NCBI GenBank assembly: GCA_946480085.1
Contig: CAMLHZ010000010.1
Coordinates: 62,001-126,000 of the forward strand
Length of the DNA: 64,000 bases
From: an uncultured Flavobacteriales bacterium
GTDB lineage: Bacteria; Bacteroidota; Bacteroidia; Flavobacteriales; Crocinitomicaceae
Direction of reading: 5' to 3'
Under the pieces are notes generated by a model. That model saw only the letters and a program-made list of their open reading frames with translations, was not told where the DNA came from and did not search any database. Every line of letters starts with the position of its first letter. Position 1 is the first letter of the stretch. This document shows positions 18,791 to 27,137 of this stretch, piece by piece. The translations under genes were made by a program, and so were the position numbers.

Positions 18791-19757
18791 CAGTTTCGCT
18801 TTTGTGTCATCTGCTCAAGATATTTTCGCTACCAGAGATACACTTCGATTTAGTAAAGAAGGCTATTCCAGAGCCATTGCCATTCAAAAGAACAAACTCA
18901 TCATAGGAACATCGAAATCGGGAGTTCTCTCATACGACTTAAAGAAAAAAACAGTTGAAACGCTTATTCCGTATGAAGTTGGCGGTGAATTCAGAGATGT
19001 TATTGTTGACGGAAAAACAGTTTATGCTTGTTTAAGTGGAGACTCAGGTGTTGTTTACAAAGCTAAAGGAAAGAAAATAACGGAACTTTTCAGGGACAAA
19101 AGCTTCATTGACGACATCGTTCAAAAAACGAATGGAGAACTGATTTTACTTAGCGATCCGATTGGCGGAGAGTTAACAATCAAAGTTATTGGAACTAGAA
19201 AGAAATGGGGAAATTATGTCAACGAATCAGGACCGTTTCAAACCGCTAATGGTGAAGCTTACTACGCTGCAAGTGGAACAACAGCACAATTGATCGGAGG
19301 AGAGTATTACTATGTCTCAGGCGGTCCAAACAACGCTACATTTTATCGAACAAGTACATTTGAATACCACACACAAATTCAAACAGAACTTCCGATGCCA
19401 AAGGCTGAAGGAGCAGGACCTTTTTCCATTTGTATGTTCGACAAAATAAACGGCGTTATAGTTGGAGGAAACTACACCAAACCGAATGATTCAGATTCAA
19501 CATCAGTGTATACAACAGATGGCGGAAAAACATGGATAGTTTCAGAAACACCAACTCATGGTTATAGATCTTGTGTTACAGGAACTTCTGACAGATTGTT
19601 CGCTTGTGGAACGAATGGAATTGATTATTCTGAAGATGGCGGAAAAACGTGGACTTGGGTGGAGAAAGGAAACTATTGTGCGCTGCTGCTGGTTGGAGAT
19701 ACTCTTTATGCTACTACAAACAAAGGATATGTGGTCAAATTTGTATTAAAAAAGTAA
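18759..19757 (+). CDS. Exported beta-propeller-like (BNR/YCF48-type) protein
   Basis: A 332-residue protein with a signal peptide ending FVSSAQ. Two copies of a DGGKTW motif (VYTTDGGKTWIVSE and YSEDGGKTWTWVEK, residues about 248 and 292) are the Asp-box of BNR/sialidase-type propellers; other blades are weaker. Likely periplasmic or surface; function unknown. The start lies inside the end of the acyltransferase gene (32-nt overlap). Confidence 0.78.
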   Translation: MRNLIAFIAVSSFAFVSSAQDIFATRDTLRFSKEGYSRAIAIQKNKLIIGTSKSGVLSYDLKKKTVETLIPYEVGGEFRDVIVDGKTVYACLSGDSGVVYKAKGKKITELFRDKSFIDDIVQKTNGELILLSDPIGGELTIKVIGTRKKWGNYVNESGPFQTANGEAYYAASGTTAQLIGGEYYYVSGGPNNATFYRTSTFEYHTQIQTELPMPKAEGAGPFSICMFDKINGVIVGGNYTKPNDSDSTSVYTTDGGKTWIVSETPTHGYRSCVTGTSDRLFACGTNGIDYSEDGGKTWTWVEKGNYCALLLVGDTLYATTNKGYVVKFVLKK

Positions 19758-19776
19758 GGGCGATGATGATTCGCCC
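19758..19776. repeat. Short hairpin GGGCGA...TCGCCC between convergent genes
   Basis: A 6-bp GC-rich stem with a 7-nt loop, followed by CCTAC. The GGGCGA/TCGCCCCTAC pattern is of the REP-like hairpin type seen elsewhere in the window, and may act as a bidirectional terminator. Confidence 0.5.
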
Positions 19777-19803
19777 CTACCGTAATTTCAAATTTCAGCT
19801 GAA

Positions 19804-20253
19804 TCACATCCCATTTGCAACCTGAATCAATTTCTCTTTTGATTGTTTACCAACCAATTTCTTGATCAACTTTCCGTTTTCATCAAGGAAAAGAAGTGTT
19901 GGATATGCCGTTACTTTGTAATTCGAACTGATTAATGAACCATCTGCATCATTTTCAGCATCCATTTTTACATTCACGAATTTACCGTTGAAAAGCTTTC
20001 CTAACTCACCATCTGTGAACGTAGTTTTCGCCATTTCTTTACACGGTCCGCACCAGGTTGTGTAAACATCAATGAAAATTTTCTTTTTCTTTTTCTTTGC
20101 CTCCGCTTTCGCTTTCTCAAGTGTAATACTGCTAAAGCTGATTCCACCAGTTACTTTTGAAGCAACAGTTGACAGTTTTGCAGTTGATGAAAAAGAAGAC
20201 AATCCCCAAAAACTCGTTGCCGCAACCACTGATAATATGATAATGTATTTCAT
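19804..20253 (-). CDS. Thioredoxin-like protein (exported)
   Basis: A 149-residue protein with an N-terminal membrane/signal segment (1-20). The thioredoxin fold follows with the active site TTWCGPCKEM (about residues 67-76) after a lysine-rich helix, and the cis-proline segment VTAYPTLLFLDENGK. It should act as a dithiol oxidoreductase in the periplasm. Substrates unknown; monocistronic by position. Confidence 0.88.
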   Translation of the reverse strand: MKYIIILSVVAATSFWGLSSFSSTAKLSTVASKVTGGISFSSITLEKAKAEAKKKKKKIFIDVYTTWCGPCKEMAKTTFTDGELGKLFNGKFVNVKMDAENDADGSLISSNYKVTAYPTLLFLDENGKLIKKLVGKQSKEKLIQVANGM

Positions 20254-20350
20254 TCTAAGTAATATTAATGTCTAAATTTATCGATAATTTTCTTACCAAA
20301 ACGCCAGTATTGCGTTTGCTGGGGATGAGCAAAACAATTACCGTTCCACA

Positions 20351-21355
20351 ATGAGTTTTCAAGTGTTCTTTCATAATTGTAGTGAACAACTTCGAAATGA
20401 AGTAAGTACCACTATAACGAATTTTCAGGCGGAGAACTTTGAGCTAAACATCAAGAGTTCAGGCTCTACCGGACTTCCAAAGGAGATAACACATTCAAAA
20501 AAGGATATTGTTAATTCAGCAAATCGTACAAACAAATTCTTCAATCTGAATACGGATTCAAAGGTACTTTGTCCACTTGCGATTCACACAATTGGTGCAA
20601 AAATGTCACTTTTCAGAGCCTTGAGAGGAAATTATCAGATTCATTTTGTAGAAGCCTCCCGTGATTTCATTGACATTCTACCCGCTTCCCTAAAATTCGA
20701 TCTGGTTTCACTTGCAGTCATTCAATTCTCAGAATTACTTGAAAGCGATATTGCTCAGCTTGCTCGATTTGAAAACGTTTTGTTAGGTGGATCAGCCATT
20801 CCTGCATATCTGGAAGAAAAAAGTGTTCAACTCGGAATTAATGCATTTATTGGCTTCGGAATGACGGAAACCTTATCGCACATTGCACTTCGAAAATTGG
20901 GAAATGACTATTATCACTGTTTAGAAGGGATAACTGTTGATTCTTCTGAACAAGGAATGATCATTCAACAAAATGATAAAACAATTACTTCAACAGATAT
21001 TATTGAAAAACCTGATAATAAATCATTTAAATGGATTGGAAGAAATGATTTTGTAATCAACAGCGGTGGAATAAAAATCATTCCGGAACTGATAGAGAAT
21101 GCTGTTTCTTCGAAATTCAATGTGAAAATTGTGCTGATTGGAATTCCTGATGTTACTTATGGCGAAAAAGCGATTCTGGTAAGTGAAATTGCCATTGATG
21201 AACAACTGAAAAAAGAAATCAAACAATTTATTGAAGCGGATTTTAGCAGATATCACGTTCCTAAAGCATTTGTGGAGCACAAGTTCAGCTATATCAACGG
21301 ATTGAAATTGGACAGATTAAGTTTGATTAATAGCGTAAAAGCGCTGTATGAATAA
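20351..21355 (+). CDS. AMP-binding ligase, short MenE-like (o-succinylbenzoate-CoA ligase)
   Basis: A 334-residue adenylate-forming enzyme with the P-loop SSGSTGLPKEI (about residues 36-46), GFGMTET (A5 region) and a DFVINSGGIKIIPELIE stretch (A8). It is much shorter than canonical MenE (about 450 or more) but this reduced form is usual in Bacteroidota menaquinone pathways, where it makes o-succinylbenzoyl-CoA. No other men genes are in the window, so the substrate is inferred. It overlaps the J-domain gene by 8 nt. Confidence 0.82.
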   Translation: MSFQVFFHNCSEQLRNEVSTTITNFQAENFELNIKSSGSTGLPKEITHSKKDIVNSANRTNKFFNLNTDSKVLCPLAIHTIGAKMSLFRALRGNYQIHFVEASRDFIDILPASLKFDLVSLAVIQFSELLESDIAQLARFENVLLGGSAIPAYLEEKSVQLGINAFIGFGMTETLSHIALRKLGNDYYHCLEGITVDSSEQGMIIQQNDKTITSTDIIEKPDNKSFKWIGRNDFVINSGGIKIIPELIENAVSSKFNVKIVLIGIPDVTYGEKAILVSEIAIDEQLKKEIKQFIEADFSRYHVPKAFVEHKFSYINGLKLDRLSLINSVKALYE

Positions 21356-22205
21356 GTCGCAAGCATATAAAATACTGGGATTATCGTCTGATGCCACAGA
21401 GCAAGATATCCGAAAACGCTACAAGAAGTTGGCGATGAAAGTGCATCCCGACATCAACCCTAATCCTTCTGCACACGAAGAATTTATTCGTTTGAGTTTG
21501 GCAGTAGAATGCTTATTCAAACCTGACCCAGAACCAGTTACACAGCGCAGAAGTTCTCGTGCTTATCAAAAATCGGATGACGATATTGATACATTGAAAG
21601 CACGAATGGATGAGGCTAAGGCGCGCTTCGAAGATCAGAAAAAGAAGAATTTAGAAGAAAATCAACGCTATTTTACAAGTTTGCTTTCCGGAAAACGCTG
21701 GAAAATCTACCAAGCTGTGATGTGGATTGGGATTTTGCTTGCAACTTCTATTTCACTGGATGCTGTTCTACCCCATCATTTTGAAGAAGACAGTTTGGAA
21801 GGTTATTCAGGAATCGGTCATAGCGGAATAAAGGAGCACAAGATTTACATGGTTTACCTGGAAAATACCGGAAGTTATTTCGCCGAATCGAATGCTGCAA
21901 CCTGGACCTATTCTTATCCTGAAGTGTTAGTAGAAAAATCGTGGATTCTACATTGTCCAATGAACTTCTATTCTACAGACGATTTTACCACCAGCAGAAC
22001 GGGCTTCGATTTCGATATCTTAAGTATTCGCTGGCTTTTGGTAGCTTTACTCCTGGTTCCCTTACTTCCCTTTTTTAGAAGAAGAATGAACGTACAATTC
22101 GTATTCATGTATCAATTCTCATTTTGGTTTGTGGGAATTGTGGAATTGTATCTTTTACTGGGGCATTTCAGGATAGTTCACGTTTTGAGTTTGGGATTTA
22201 TTTAA
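21348..22205 (+). CDS. J-domain (DnaJ-like) membrane protein
   Basis: A 285-residue protein. The N-terminal J-domain (residues 4-60) has the HPD motif (VHPDINPN) that stimulates Hsp70 ATPase. A charged helical linker follows, then three predicted membrane helices (about 123-145, 222-242, 250-280). It likely recruits DnaK to a membrane site. Overlaps the MenE-like gene by 8 nt. Confidence 0.85.
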   Translation: MNKSQAYKILGLSSDATEQDIRKRYKKLAMKVHPDINPNPSAHEEFIRLSLAVECLFKPDPEPVTQRRSSRAYQKSDDDIDTLKARMDEAKARFEDQKKKNLEENQRYFTSLLSGKRWKIYQAVMWIGILLATSISLDAVLPHHFEEDSLEGYSGIGHSGIKEHKIYMVYLENTGSYFAESNAATWTYSYPEVLVEKSWILHCPMNFYSTDDFTTSRTGFDFDILSIRWLLVALLLVPLLPFFRRRMNVQFVFMYQFSFWFVGIVELYLLLGHFRIVHVLSLGFI

Positions 22206-22277
22206 TTATCAATTCAAGAATTATGAATTATCAAGATGCTTCATCTCCTTGATAATTCAAACATTGACAATTGATAA

Positions 22278-22730
22278 TTAGCGTTTTAGAGCCCTATCCA
22301 TTTCACGCTTATCGTCTTTCTGCTTCAAGTCATTGCGTTTATCGTGTAATTTCTTACCGACAGCGCAGGCGATCTCTACTTTCAACCAGCCTTTTTCGCT
22401 TAAGAACAATTTCAGTGGAACGAGTGTATTTCCTTTTACCTTCAGGTACTTCTCAATTTTATTGATCTCTTTTTTGTTCAGCAACAGCTTTCTATCACCA
22501 CGAGCCATATGATTGTAGAACGAACCATTTTCGTAAGGAGAAATGTGCATGTTACGAATGAAAACCTGGCCGTTGTCAAAAACACCATATGACTCCAAAA
22601 TACTAGCCTTTCCGTTTCTAATGCTCTTTATTTCGGTTCCACTAAGTACAATACCAGCAGTAAACACATCCTCAAGATGATACTCAAAGCGTGCGCGTTT
22701 ATTTTTGATATTTACTTCGTTTTTCGACAT
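22278..22730 (-). CDS. smpB: SsrA-binding protein SmpB
   Basis: A 150-residue RNA-binding protein that delivers tmRNA to stalled ribosomes (trans-translation). Family motifs are present: NKRARFEYHLEDVFTAGIVLSGTEIKSI, then GKASILESY, ISPYENGS and the basic tail KKLHDKRNDLKQKDDKREMDRAL. Its partner tmRNA is encoded in this window at 31340-31743. Lies 1 nt after the DUF6962-like gene, so probably in one transcript with it. Confidence 0.97.
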   Translation of the reverse strand: MSKNEVNIKNKRARFEYHLEDVFTAGIVLSGTEIKSIRNGKASILESYGVFDNGQVFIRNMHISPYENGSFYNHMARGDRKLLLNKKEINKIEKYLKVKGNTLVPLKLFLSEKGWLKVEIACAVGKKLHDKRNDLKQKDDKREMDRALKR

Positions 22731-22731
22731 T

Positions 22732-23379
22732 CTATGCGAGTTTTAATTCTTTAACTCCTTTTTTTATTGAGAAGTAAAAACATGATATTCCTGCCAAGAT
22801 AAGCAAATGACTGATGTCATCTTTATTTAACCAAAGGAAAGGATTCCATCCTTTTAGGTATACGAAAGCTGAAGGCAGCATGACGAGTACTCCCAGCACC
22901 ATATATTTCATAGAATCTAATCCGTTTTTTTTCAATTTCATTGCGTAAACACCCGTAAAAAGAATGTAAGAGACAATGCTATCAATGGCAACGTACAAAA
23001 ACTTTTGTAAAACAAATGCAGTTGTAACAAGAAGTAAGCTTTTGATCCAAATAAAATGCACCCATGGATTTTTGGCGTTGATTTCTTGATCATAACTCAA
23101 CATTGCGCAACCAGAGAACAAGTTCACTATAGTTATCAATAACCAACTCGGCATTTTTCCATAAATACCGAAATATTGGAAGAAGGTATGACCTAAAGCT
23201 CCAAGAATAGAAGAAATTCCTAGAATTAAATAGAAGGTTTTCCAATGTTTTTTCACTTGTACATTTGAGCGCAAAGAACTGTAAGCCCAAATGCAAAAAG
23301 TACCAATCAATCCATTCGTAATAAAAGCCATTGGCTCCTGTAAATGCAAGCCAAATAAGTTGTAACTAATTATTTCCAC
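22732..23379 (-). CDS. DUF6962-like multi-pass membrane protein
   Basis: About six to seven hydrophobic helices over 216 residues and an N-terminal FGLHLQEPMAFITN motif typical of a family of small integral membrane proteins (recognised tentatively as DUF6962). Function unknown. The start is placed at GTG 23379: a TACTTTTG -7 box at 23384-23391 with a TTG at 23410-23412 (18-nt spacer) excludes the longer ORF from 23421 and would leave a leaderless mRNA. An ATG at 23331 would cut into the conserved N-terminus. Confidence 0.7.
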   Translation of the reverse strand: MEIISYNLFGLHLQEPMAFITNGLIGTFCIWAYSSLRSNVQVKKHWKTFYLILGISSILGALGHTFFQYFGIYGKMPSWLLITIVNLFSGCAMLSYDQEINAKNPWVHFIWIKSLLLVTTAFVLQKFLYVAIDSIVSYILFTGVYAMKLKKNGLDSMKYMVLGVLVMLPSAFVYLKGWNPFLWLNKDDISHLLILAGISCFYFSIKKGVKELKLA

Positions 23380-23383
23380 GGTG

Positions 23384-23412
23384 CAAAAGTAATAAGTCTT
23401 TGAGATTCTCAA
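23384..23412 (-). promoter_or_regulatory. Promoter of the DUF6962-like/smpB transcript
   Basis: On the minus strand TTG, an 18-nt spacer and TACTTTTG, close to the Bacteroidota consensus. The -7 box ends 4 nt before the GTG start. It is back to back with the recR promoter. Confidence 0.65.
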
Positions 23413-23433
23413 AAATTCCAAGTGTTAAACACT

Positions 23434-23441
23434 TATTTTTG
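23434..23441 (+). promoter_or_regulatory. -7 promoter box (TATTTTTG) of recR
   Basis: Consensus match ending 4 nt before the ATG at 23446, predicting a leaderless transcript. No clear -33 TTG. Confidence 0.6.
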
Positions 23442-23445
23442 CGTT

Positions 23446-24051
23446 ATGAACATTCCGTCAAAATACCTTGAAGATGCGGTAGAACAATTTGGTTCTTTGC
23501 CAGGGATTGGTAAACGTACAGCACTTAGATTGGTATTACAATTACTGAAAAGAGATAAAAACGAATTGGAACGTTTTGCAGAGGTTATTTCACATTTGAA
23601 AGAAAAAGTGAAAACCTGCAAAGAATGTGGAAACATTAGCGACGAAACGCATTGTTCTATTTGCACCAATCCTCAACGCAATACAAAATTGGTTTGTGTG
23701 GTAGAAGATGTACGCGATGTAATGGCTATTGAAGCGACAGGGAGTTTCAATGGAATTTACCACGTTCTGGGCGGAGTTATTTCGCCAATTGACGGAATTG
23801 GCCCTGATGATCTATTCATTTCTCCATTAATTGAAAAATGTGAAAGCGGAAATATAGATGAGATCATTTTGGCTTTGAGCGCAACAATGGAAGGCGATAC
23901 AACAAACTTCTACTTATATAAAAAATGTGCGAATTCCGATATCAGCATCACTACACTTTCACGAGGAATTTCAGTTGGAAGTGAATTGCATTATGCAGAT
24001 GAGATCACACTTTCACGATCGTTACAACAGCGCATTCCGTTTCATACTTAG
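23446..24051 (+). CDS. recR: Recombination protein RecR
   Basis: Acts with RecO (and RecF) to load RecA on gapped DNA. A helix-hairpin-helix region (LPGIGKRTALRLV) is followed by a four-Cys zinc finger (CKEC...CSIC, about residues 57-72) and a TOPRIM domain (VCVVEDVRDVMAIE). The 201-residue length is normal. Start ATG 23446 is preferred over 23422 because the -7 box lies between them. Confidence 0.96.
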   Translation: MNIPSKYLEDAVEQFGSLPGIGKRTALRLVLQLLKRDKNELERFAEVISHLKEKVKTCKECGNISDETHCSICTNPQRNTKLVCVVEDVRDVMAIEATGSFNGIYHVLGGVISPIDGIGPDDLFISPLIEKCESGNIDEIILALSATMEGDTTNFYLYKKCANSDISITTLSRGISVGSELHYADEITLSRSLQQRIPFHT

Positions 24052-24112
24052 GCAAATTCAGTTTGTTTCTCAGCGTAAAGGACTGACATTAAACATCTGA
24101 CTAGCAAATGAT

Positions 24113-24142
24113 TTGTGGCTTTTCATATTTAAGCTATATTTG
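24113..24142 (+). promoter_or_regulatory. Consensus promoter of mscL
   Basis: TTG (24113-24115), exactly 19 nt, then TATATTTG (24135-24142): a perfect match to the Bacteroidota vegetative consensus, 23 nt before the start codon. Confidence 0.8.
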
Positions 24143-24165
24143 ATTAAACATTTATACCAACTAAT

Positions 24166-24552
24166 ATGTTAAAAGAATTCAAAGCGTTTATTTCAAGAGG
24201 AAACGTAGTTGATTTAGCTGTAGCTGTGATTATTGGAGCAGCTTTTGGGGCAATAGTAACCTCTTTGGTAACGGACATCATCACTCCCCTAATTTTAAAT
24301 CCTGTGCTGAAATCGTTGAATGTAGATGATTTAAGCAAGGTTTCGTGGAATGGTGTATTGTGGGGAAAATTCCTTGCAGCAGTGATTAACTTCATAGTAG
24401 TTGCATTCAGTATTTTCTTGATGGTAAAAGGGATGAATAAAGCAGCTTCACTTCGCAAGAAAAAAGAGGAAGAAGTTCCGGCAGCTCCTCCTGCACCTTC
24501 AAATGAAGAAGTATTATTGGCGGAAATTCGTGATTTACTGAAGAATAAATAA
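24166..24552 (+). CDS. mscL: Large-conductance mechanosensitive channel
   Basis: A 128-residue inner-membrane channel that opens on hypo-osmotic shock. The N-terminal helix and TM1 (KEFKAFISRGNVVDLAVAVIIGAAFGAIV) and TM2 (AAVINFIVVAFSIFLMVKGMN) match the family, as does the C-terminal helix with EVLLAEIRDLLKNK. Transcribed from a consensus promoter at 24113-24142. Confidence 0.97.
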   Translation: MLKEFKAFISRGNVVDLAVAVIIGAAFGAIVTSLVTDIITPLILNPVLKSLNVDDLSKVSWNGVLWGKFLAAVINFIVVAFSIFLMVKGMNKAASLRKKKEEEVPAAPPAPSNEEVLLAEIRDLLKNK

Positions 24553-24586
24553 AAGAGTCGATTTAAATACTTTTTGTTGTTACCAT

Positions 24587-24616
24587 TTGGTAGACATCAA
24601 ATTTTATTTATCTTCG
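24587..24616 (+). promoter_or_regulatory. Promoter of the RRM protein gene
   Basis: TTG (24587-24589), 19 nt, TATCTTCG (24609-24616). The TTCG ending is a common variant of the TTTG box. The resulting leader is about 48 nt. Confidence 0.65.
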
Positions 24617-24667
24617 ATTCGTTAAACATTAAAATTAACGCGGTTTATCGCCGTATTACTAAGAACA

Positions 24668-25366
24668 ATGACAAGTATTTTTGTTGCAAAACTTGATTTC
24701 AACACTACAGACGAACAGTTGAAGTCGCTTTTTGAAGCACATGGCAAGGTGAATAGAGTAACCATCGCTAAGGACAGAGAAACGGGCAAACCAAGAGGTT
24801 TTGCTTTTATCGAAATGTTCAATGAGGACGAAGCCAATAGTGCTGTTCAGGCTTTGGACGAGCATTTAGTTAATGGTCGACCAATTGCTGTTAAACTGGC
24901 AGACGACAGAGGACAAAAACCTCAGGGTGATCGTCCACAACGTCCGCAAGGTGACAGACCGCCACGTACCGATTTCAAACCACGTGGTGATTTCCAGCCA
25001 AGAAACAATGACTCCAGACCGGATTTCAGAGGAAGTGACGAAAGACCGCCCATGCGACCTTCGACAGTAACTCCTGACGATATACAACCTGGAAAAATCG
25101 AGCGTAAAAAGGAAGCTCCAAAAGCGCCGGTTGCCAATAAAGACGTTCCGAAAAAGCCTAAAATGGAGGCTTATAGAAAAAGCGGTAAAGACAATCAATT
25201 TTTGAATGACGACGATCTATCGGATGAAGAATTGGATTTATTCGGAAGAAACGAAGAAGATGATATTGAAGAAGATTACCGTAAATACTTAGTCAACAGC
25301 GACGATGATTCGGATGAAGATGATTGGGACGATGAAGACGAAGAAGATTATGATGATGAAGATTGA
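24668..25366 (+). CDS. RNA-binding protein with one RRM and an acidic tail
   Basis: A 232-residue protein. The RRM (residues 2-78) has RNP2 (IFVAKL) and RNP1 (KPRGFAFIEM) with the aromatic residues that stack on RNA. A proline/arginine-rich linker with repeated GDRP/PRGDFQPR-like units follows (80-135), then a very acidic Asp/Glu tail (about 175-232). Bacteroidota commonly encode such single-RRM proteins; some affect sRNA and mRNA levels. The acidic extension is longer than in the usual 80-110 residue forms. A terminator follows. Confidence 0.9.
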   Translation: MTSIFVAKLDFNTTDEQLKSLFEAHGKVNRVTIAKDRETGKPRGFAFIEMFNEDEANSAVQALDEHLVNGRPIAVKLADDRGQKPQGDRPQRPQGDRPPRTDFKPRGDFQPRNNDSRPDFRGSDERPPMRPSTVTPDDIQPGKIERKKEAPKAPVANKDVPKKPKMEAYRKSGKDNQFLNDDDLSDEELDLFGRNEEDDIEEDYRKYLVNSDDDSDEDDWDDEDEEDYDDED

Positions 25367-25410
25367 TTTATGAATTGTGTAAGCAAAACATAAGTCTTAA
25401 CTTAAATACT

Positions 25411-25443
25411 AAAATCCTTTCGCACTTGTGGAAGGATTTTTTA
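25411..25443 (+). terminator. Terminator after the RRM gene
   Basis: Stem AAAATCCTT/AAGGATTTT (9 bp) with a 12-nt loop, followed by TT. The A-run before it means it could also act on the minus strand. Confidence 0.75.
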
Positions 25444-25507
25444 TTGGGATAAACAAAAAGAGCACCACTTTCGCAATGCTCCTCTTTCTAAACTGGAAGA
25501 GTCTTCC

Positions 25508-25646
25508 CTATTCTTTTACAATCTTCGATACCAGTTTCCCGTAATCACTGCTAATGGTCACAAAATAAATTCCATTCTCCTGGCATTTTCCTTACAGTAA
25601 CCAGTTCATTGGACAGTTCAGCATACTGGTCGTATAACACGTTGAT
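25508..25646 (-). pseudogene. Remnant of a T9SS C-terminal sorting domain with a frameshift
   Basis: Directly after the stop of the 25647-26042 gene, minus-strand sequence encodes INVLYDQYAELS, NELVTVRK, then after a one-base shift in an A-run, CQENGIYFVTISS and DYGKLVSKIVKE before a stop. GIYFVTI...GKLVSKIVKE is the typical end of a type A T9SS sorting domain. With no start and a frameshift it cannot make a functional cargo and is probably the leftover of a gene lost by deletion. The first part happens to be in frame with the upstream stop codon, so the upstream gene may once have continued into it. Confidence 0.7.
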
Positions 25647-26042
25647 TTACTTCACCACACGAACGTAGTTTATTTTCTTCTGCTCTCCGTTGGAACTGCA
25701 TACACTTCCTCCACCAACATGACTTGTTCGAAGTATTAATTCCACTGTAAAAATGCCTACGGAATTGAATTTCACTTTCGCAGATTGCGTTTTCGGACTT
25801 GTTGGTGTAGCTCCCCAAATATACCAGAGGAATTCCTTATTCTCACAAAAGTTTCCAATGACTGAGTGAATAGTATATTCTTTACCTACAATCAGTGTTA
25901 CCTGACTGGCATCTCTGTCAAATCCTTCAAAATAGAAGTCGACGTAGGCAACTTGCCCCACTTGTTTCCGGTTCTCAGAGTTTTCATCTGAATATGTATT
26001 TTGATCTTTTATCATAGAATTTGTATTGATTGAAATAATCAT
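25647..26042 (-). CDS. Unknown protein with a PKD/Ig-like fold pattern
   Basis: A 131-residue protein without a clear signal peptide. The segment from about residue 50 (VTLIVGKEYTIHSV) through LWYIWGATPTSP and SVGIFTVELILRT to VRVVK reads like a PKD/Ig-like beta-sandwich. It starts by a 4-nt ATGA overlap with the upstream gene, so it is translationally coupled. Last gene of a four-gene cluster. A T9SS tail remnant follows in frame after its stop, raising the possibility of premature truncation. An internal ATG at residue 10 could be the real start. Confidence 0.6.
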   Translation of the reverse strand: MIISINTNSMIKDQNTYSDENSENRKQVGQVAYVDFYFEGFDRDASQVTLIVGKEYTIHSVIGNFCENKEFLWYIWGATPTSPKTQSAKVKFNSVGIFTVELILRTSHVGGGSVCSSNGEQKKINYVRVVK

Positions 26043-26785
26043 TCTTGAACCGTGCTAAAAACAATGGTTGCACTATCCGTCCATTCTTCAAAATGGGATA
26101 CGTTCTTTACCCGTAGTACTTTTCTCGTATTTAAATCATTATTGACAAAATAACCTATAACTGTTTTGGCCATTGGAGGCGTATAAGATGTTTCACATTT
26201 CCAGGAAATGAAATATTGTTGATGAGGAAGATAATTACCAAGTGGAAGAATAATGCCCTGACCTCCAGGAATTGGATATGATGTAGAAAGATCTATCTCA
26301 ACATTATTAACAGCCACATTGATAAATTTGACAAATTCACCTTCATCAAACGGAAACCAGCCGAGGTATAAAGAAAATTGTGGCTTCAAACCTGTGAACA
26401 AAAGATTTTCACCCCATGTTTTTTCTTCAAGATCGTTATTGTCCATGTCTTTTGGTGGAGCGTCCGGAAGTTTTAACTTACTTACATAACTTTGAAATGC
26501 CAGGCAACTTGTAGTGTCAAAACTGTACTTAGTAGTATAGAAAATGAAGTGGTTTTCATCTCCGTTACAACTTGATGAAATAAAAGCATTCAGTTTAATA
26601 TACTGACCGATGTGCATCAAAAAGAAGAGCTCGTTATTAGCAGTTTTTGAGCATTTAGTGATGACGTATTCATCATTGAGATAAATGAGTTTCCCACGTT
26701 TTCTCTTTTCATCTATTGCAATTTCGAATTGATATGTCGTACCCAAATGGTCAACAATAGTCGTTGTGTATGTTTTCATGCCCAT
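26039..26785 (-). CDS. Unknown 248-residue protein
   Basis: I do not recognise a family. No signal peptide; mixed beta-rich composition with aromatic residues (FSLYLGWFPFDEGE, YFISWKCETSY). Coupled by overlap to the downstream 131-residue gene and 14 nt after the upstream 108-residue gene, so it belongs to a four-gene transcript. The first protein of the cluster looks exported, while this one looks cytoplasmic or exported by a non-Sec route. Confidence 0.6.
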   Translation of the reverse strand: MGMKTYTTTIVDHLGTTYQFEIAIDEKRKRGKLIYLNDEYVITKCSKTANNELFFLMHIGQYIKLNAFISSSCNGDENHFIFYTTKYSFDTTSCLAFQSYVSKLKLPDAPPKDMDNNDLEEKTWGENLLFTGLKPQFSLYLGWFPFDEGEFVKFINVAVNNVEIDLSTSYPIPGGQGIILPLGNYLPHQQYFISWKCETSYTPPMAKTVIGYFVNNDLNTRKVLRVKNVSHFEEWTDSATIVFSTVQE

Positions 26786-26799
26786 TTATTGTTGAATTA

Positions 26800-27126
26800 T
26801 TAAACTGGTTGTTCCGTAACACCTTTAAGGAAAATCGTCATCATATAAGCGTCATGATTTATTCCCTGAATTGTTCCCCTCGGGAAGAATTGATGATAAA
26901 TATGATCTACAAAGGCGCTGATTCGGCGTTTTTGTCCGAAGTCATCAAACTTCAAAATAATCACTTCTTCACGTCTTGGTCCTTCGACTGACGTGTTGAA
27001 TTGCATAATGACAGATCGATCCATTGATTGAAACTTGAATTGAAAATCAATGGCATACACGACGGTATCAGTAGTAAATTCTTTCAGAAATGTTTCGCCA
27101 CTTTTTGGTAGTTTGTTATTCTTCAT
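26800..27126 (-). CDS. Unknown 108-residue protein
   Basis: Small acidic-to-neutral protein with no signal peptide and no recognised motif; predicted beta strands (VVYAIDFQFKFQS, EEVIILKFDD). Eleven nt separate it from the stop of the gene upstream and 14 nt from the next gene, so it is an internal member of the cluster. I considered a phage-tail or T6SS tube-like protein because of size and beta content but see no diagnostic motif. Confidence 0.55.
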   Translation of the reverse strand: MKNNKLPKSGETFLKEFTTDTVVYAIDFQFKFQSMDRSVIMQFNTSVEGPRREEVIILKFDDFGQKRRISAFVDHIYHQFFPRGTIQGINHDAYMMTIFLKGVTEQPV

Positions 27127-27137
27127 CTTTTAGCCGA

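Noticed and set aside
26800..27126. Type VI secretion tube (TssD/Hcp) protein
   Set aside because: Size and beta content fit, but no diagnostic motif and no other T6SS genes in the window.
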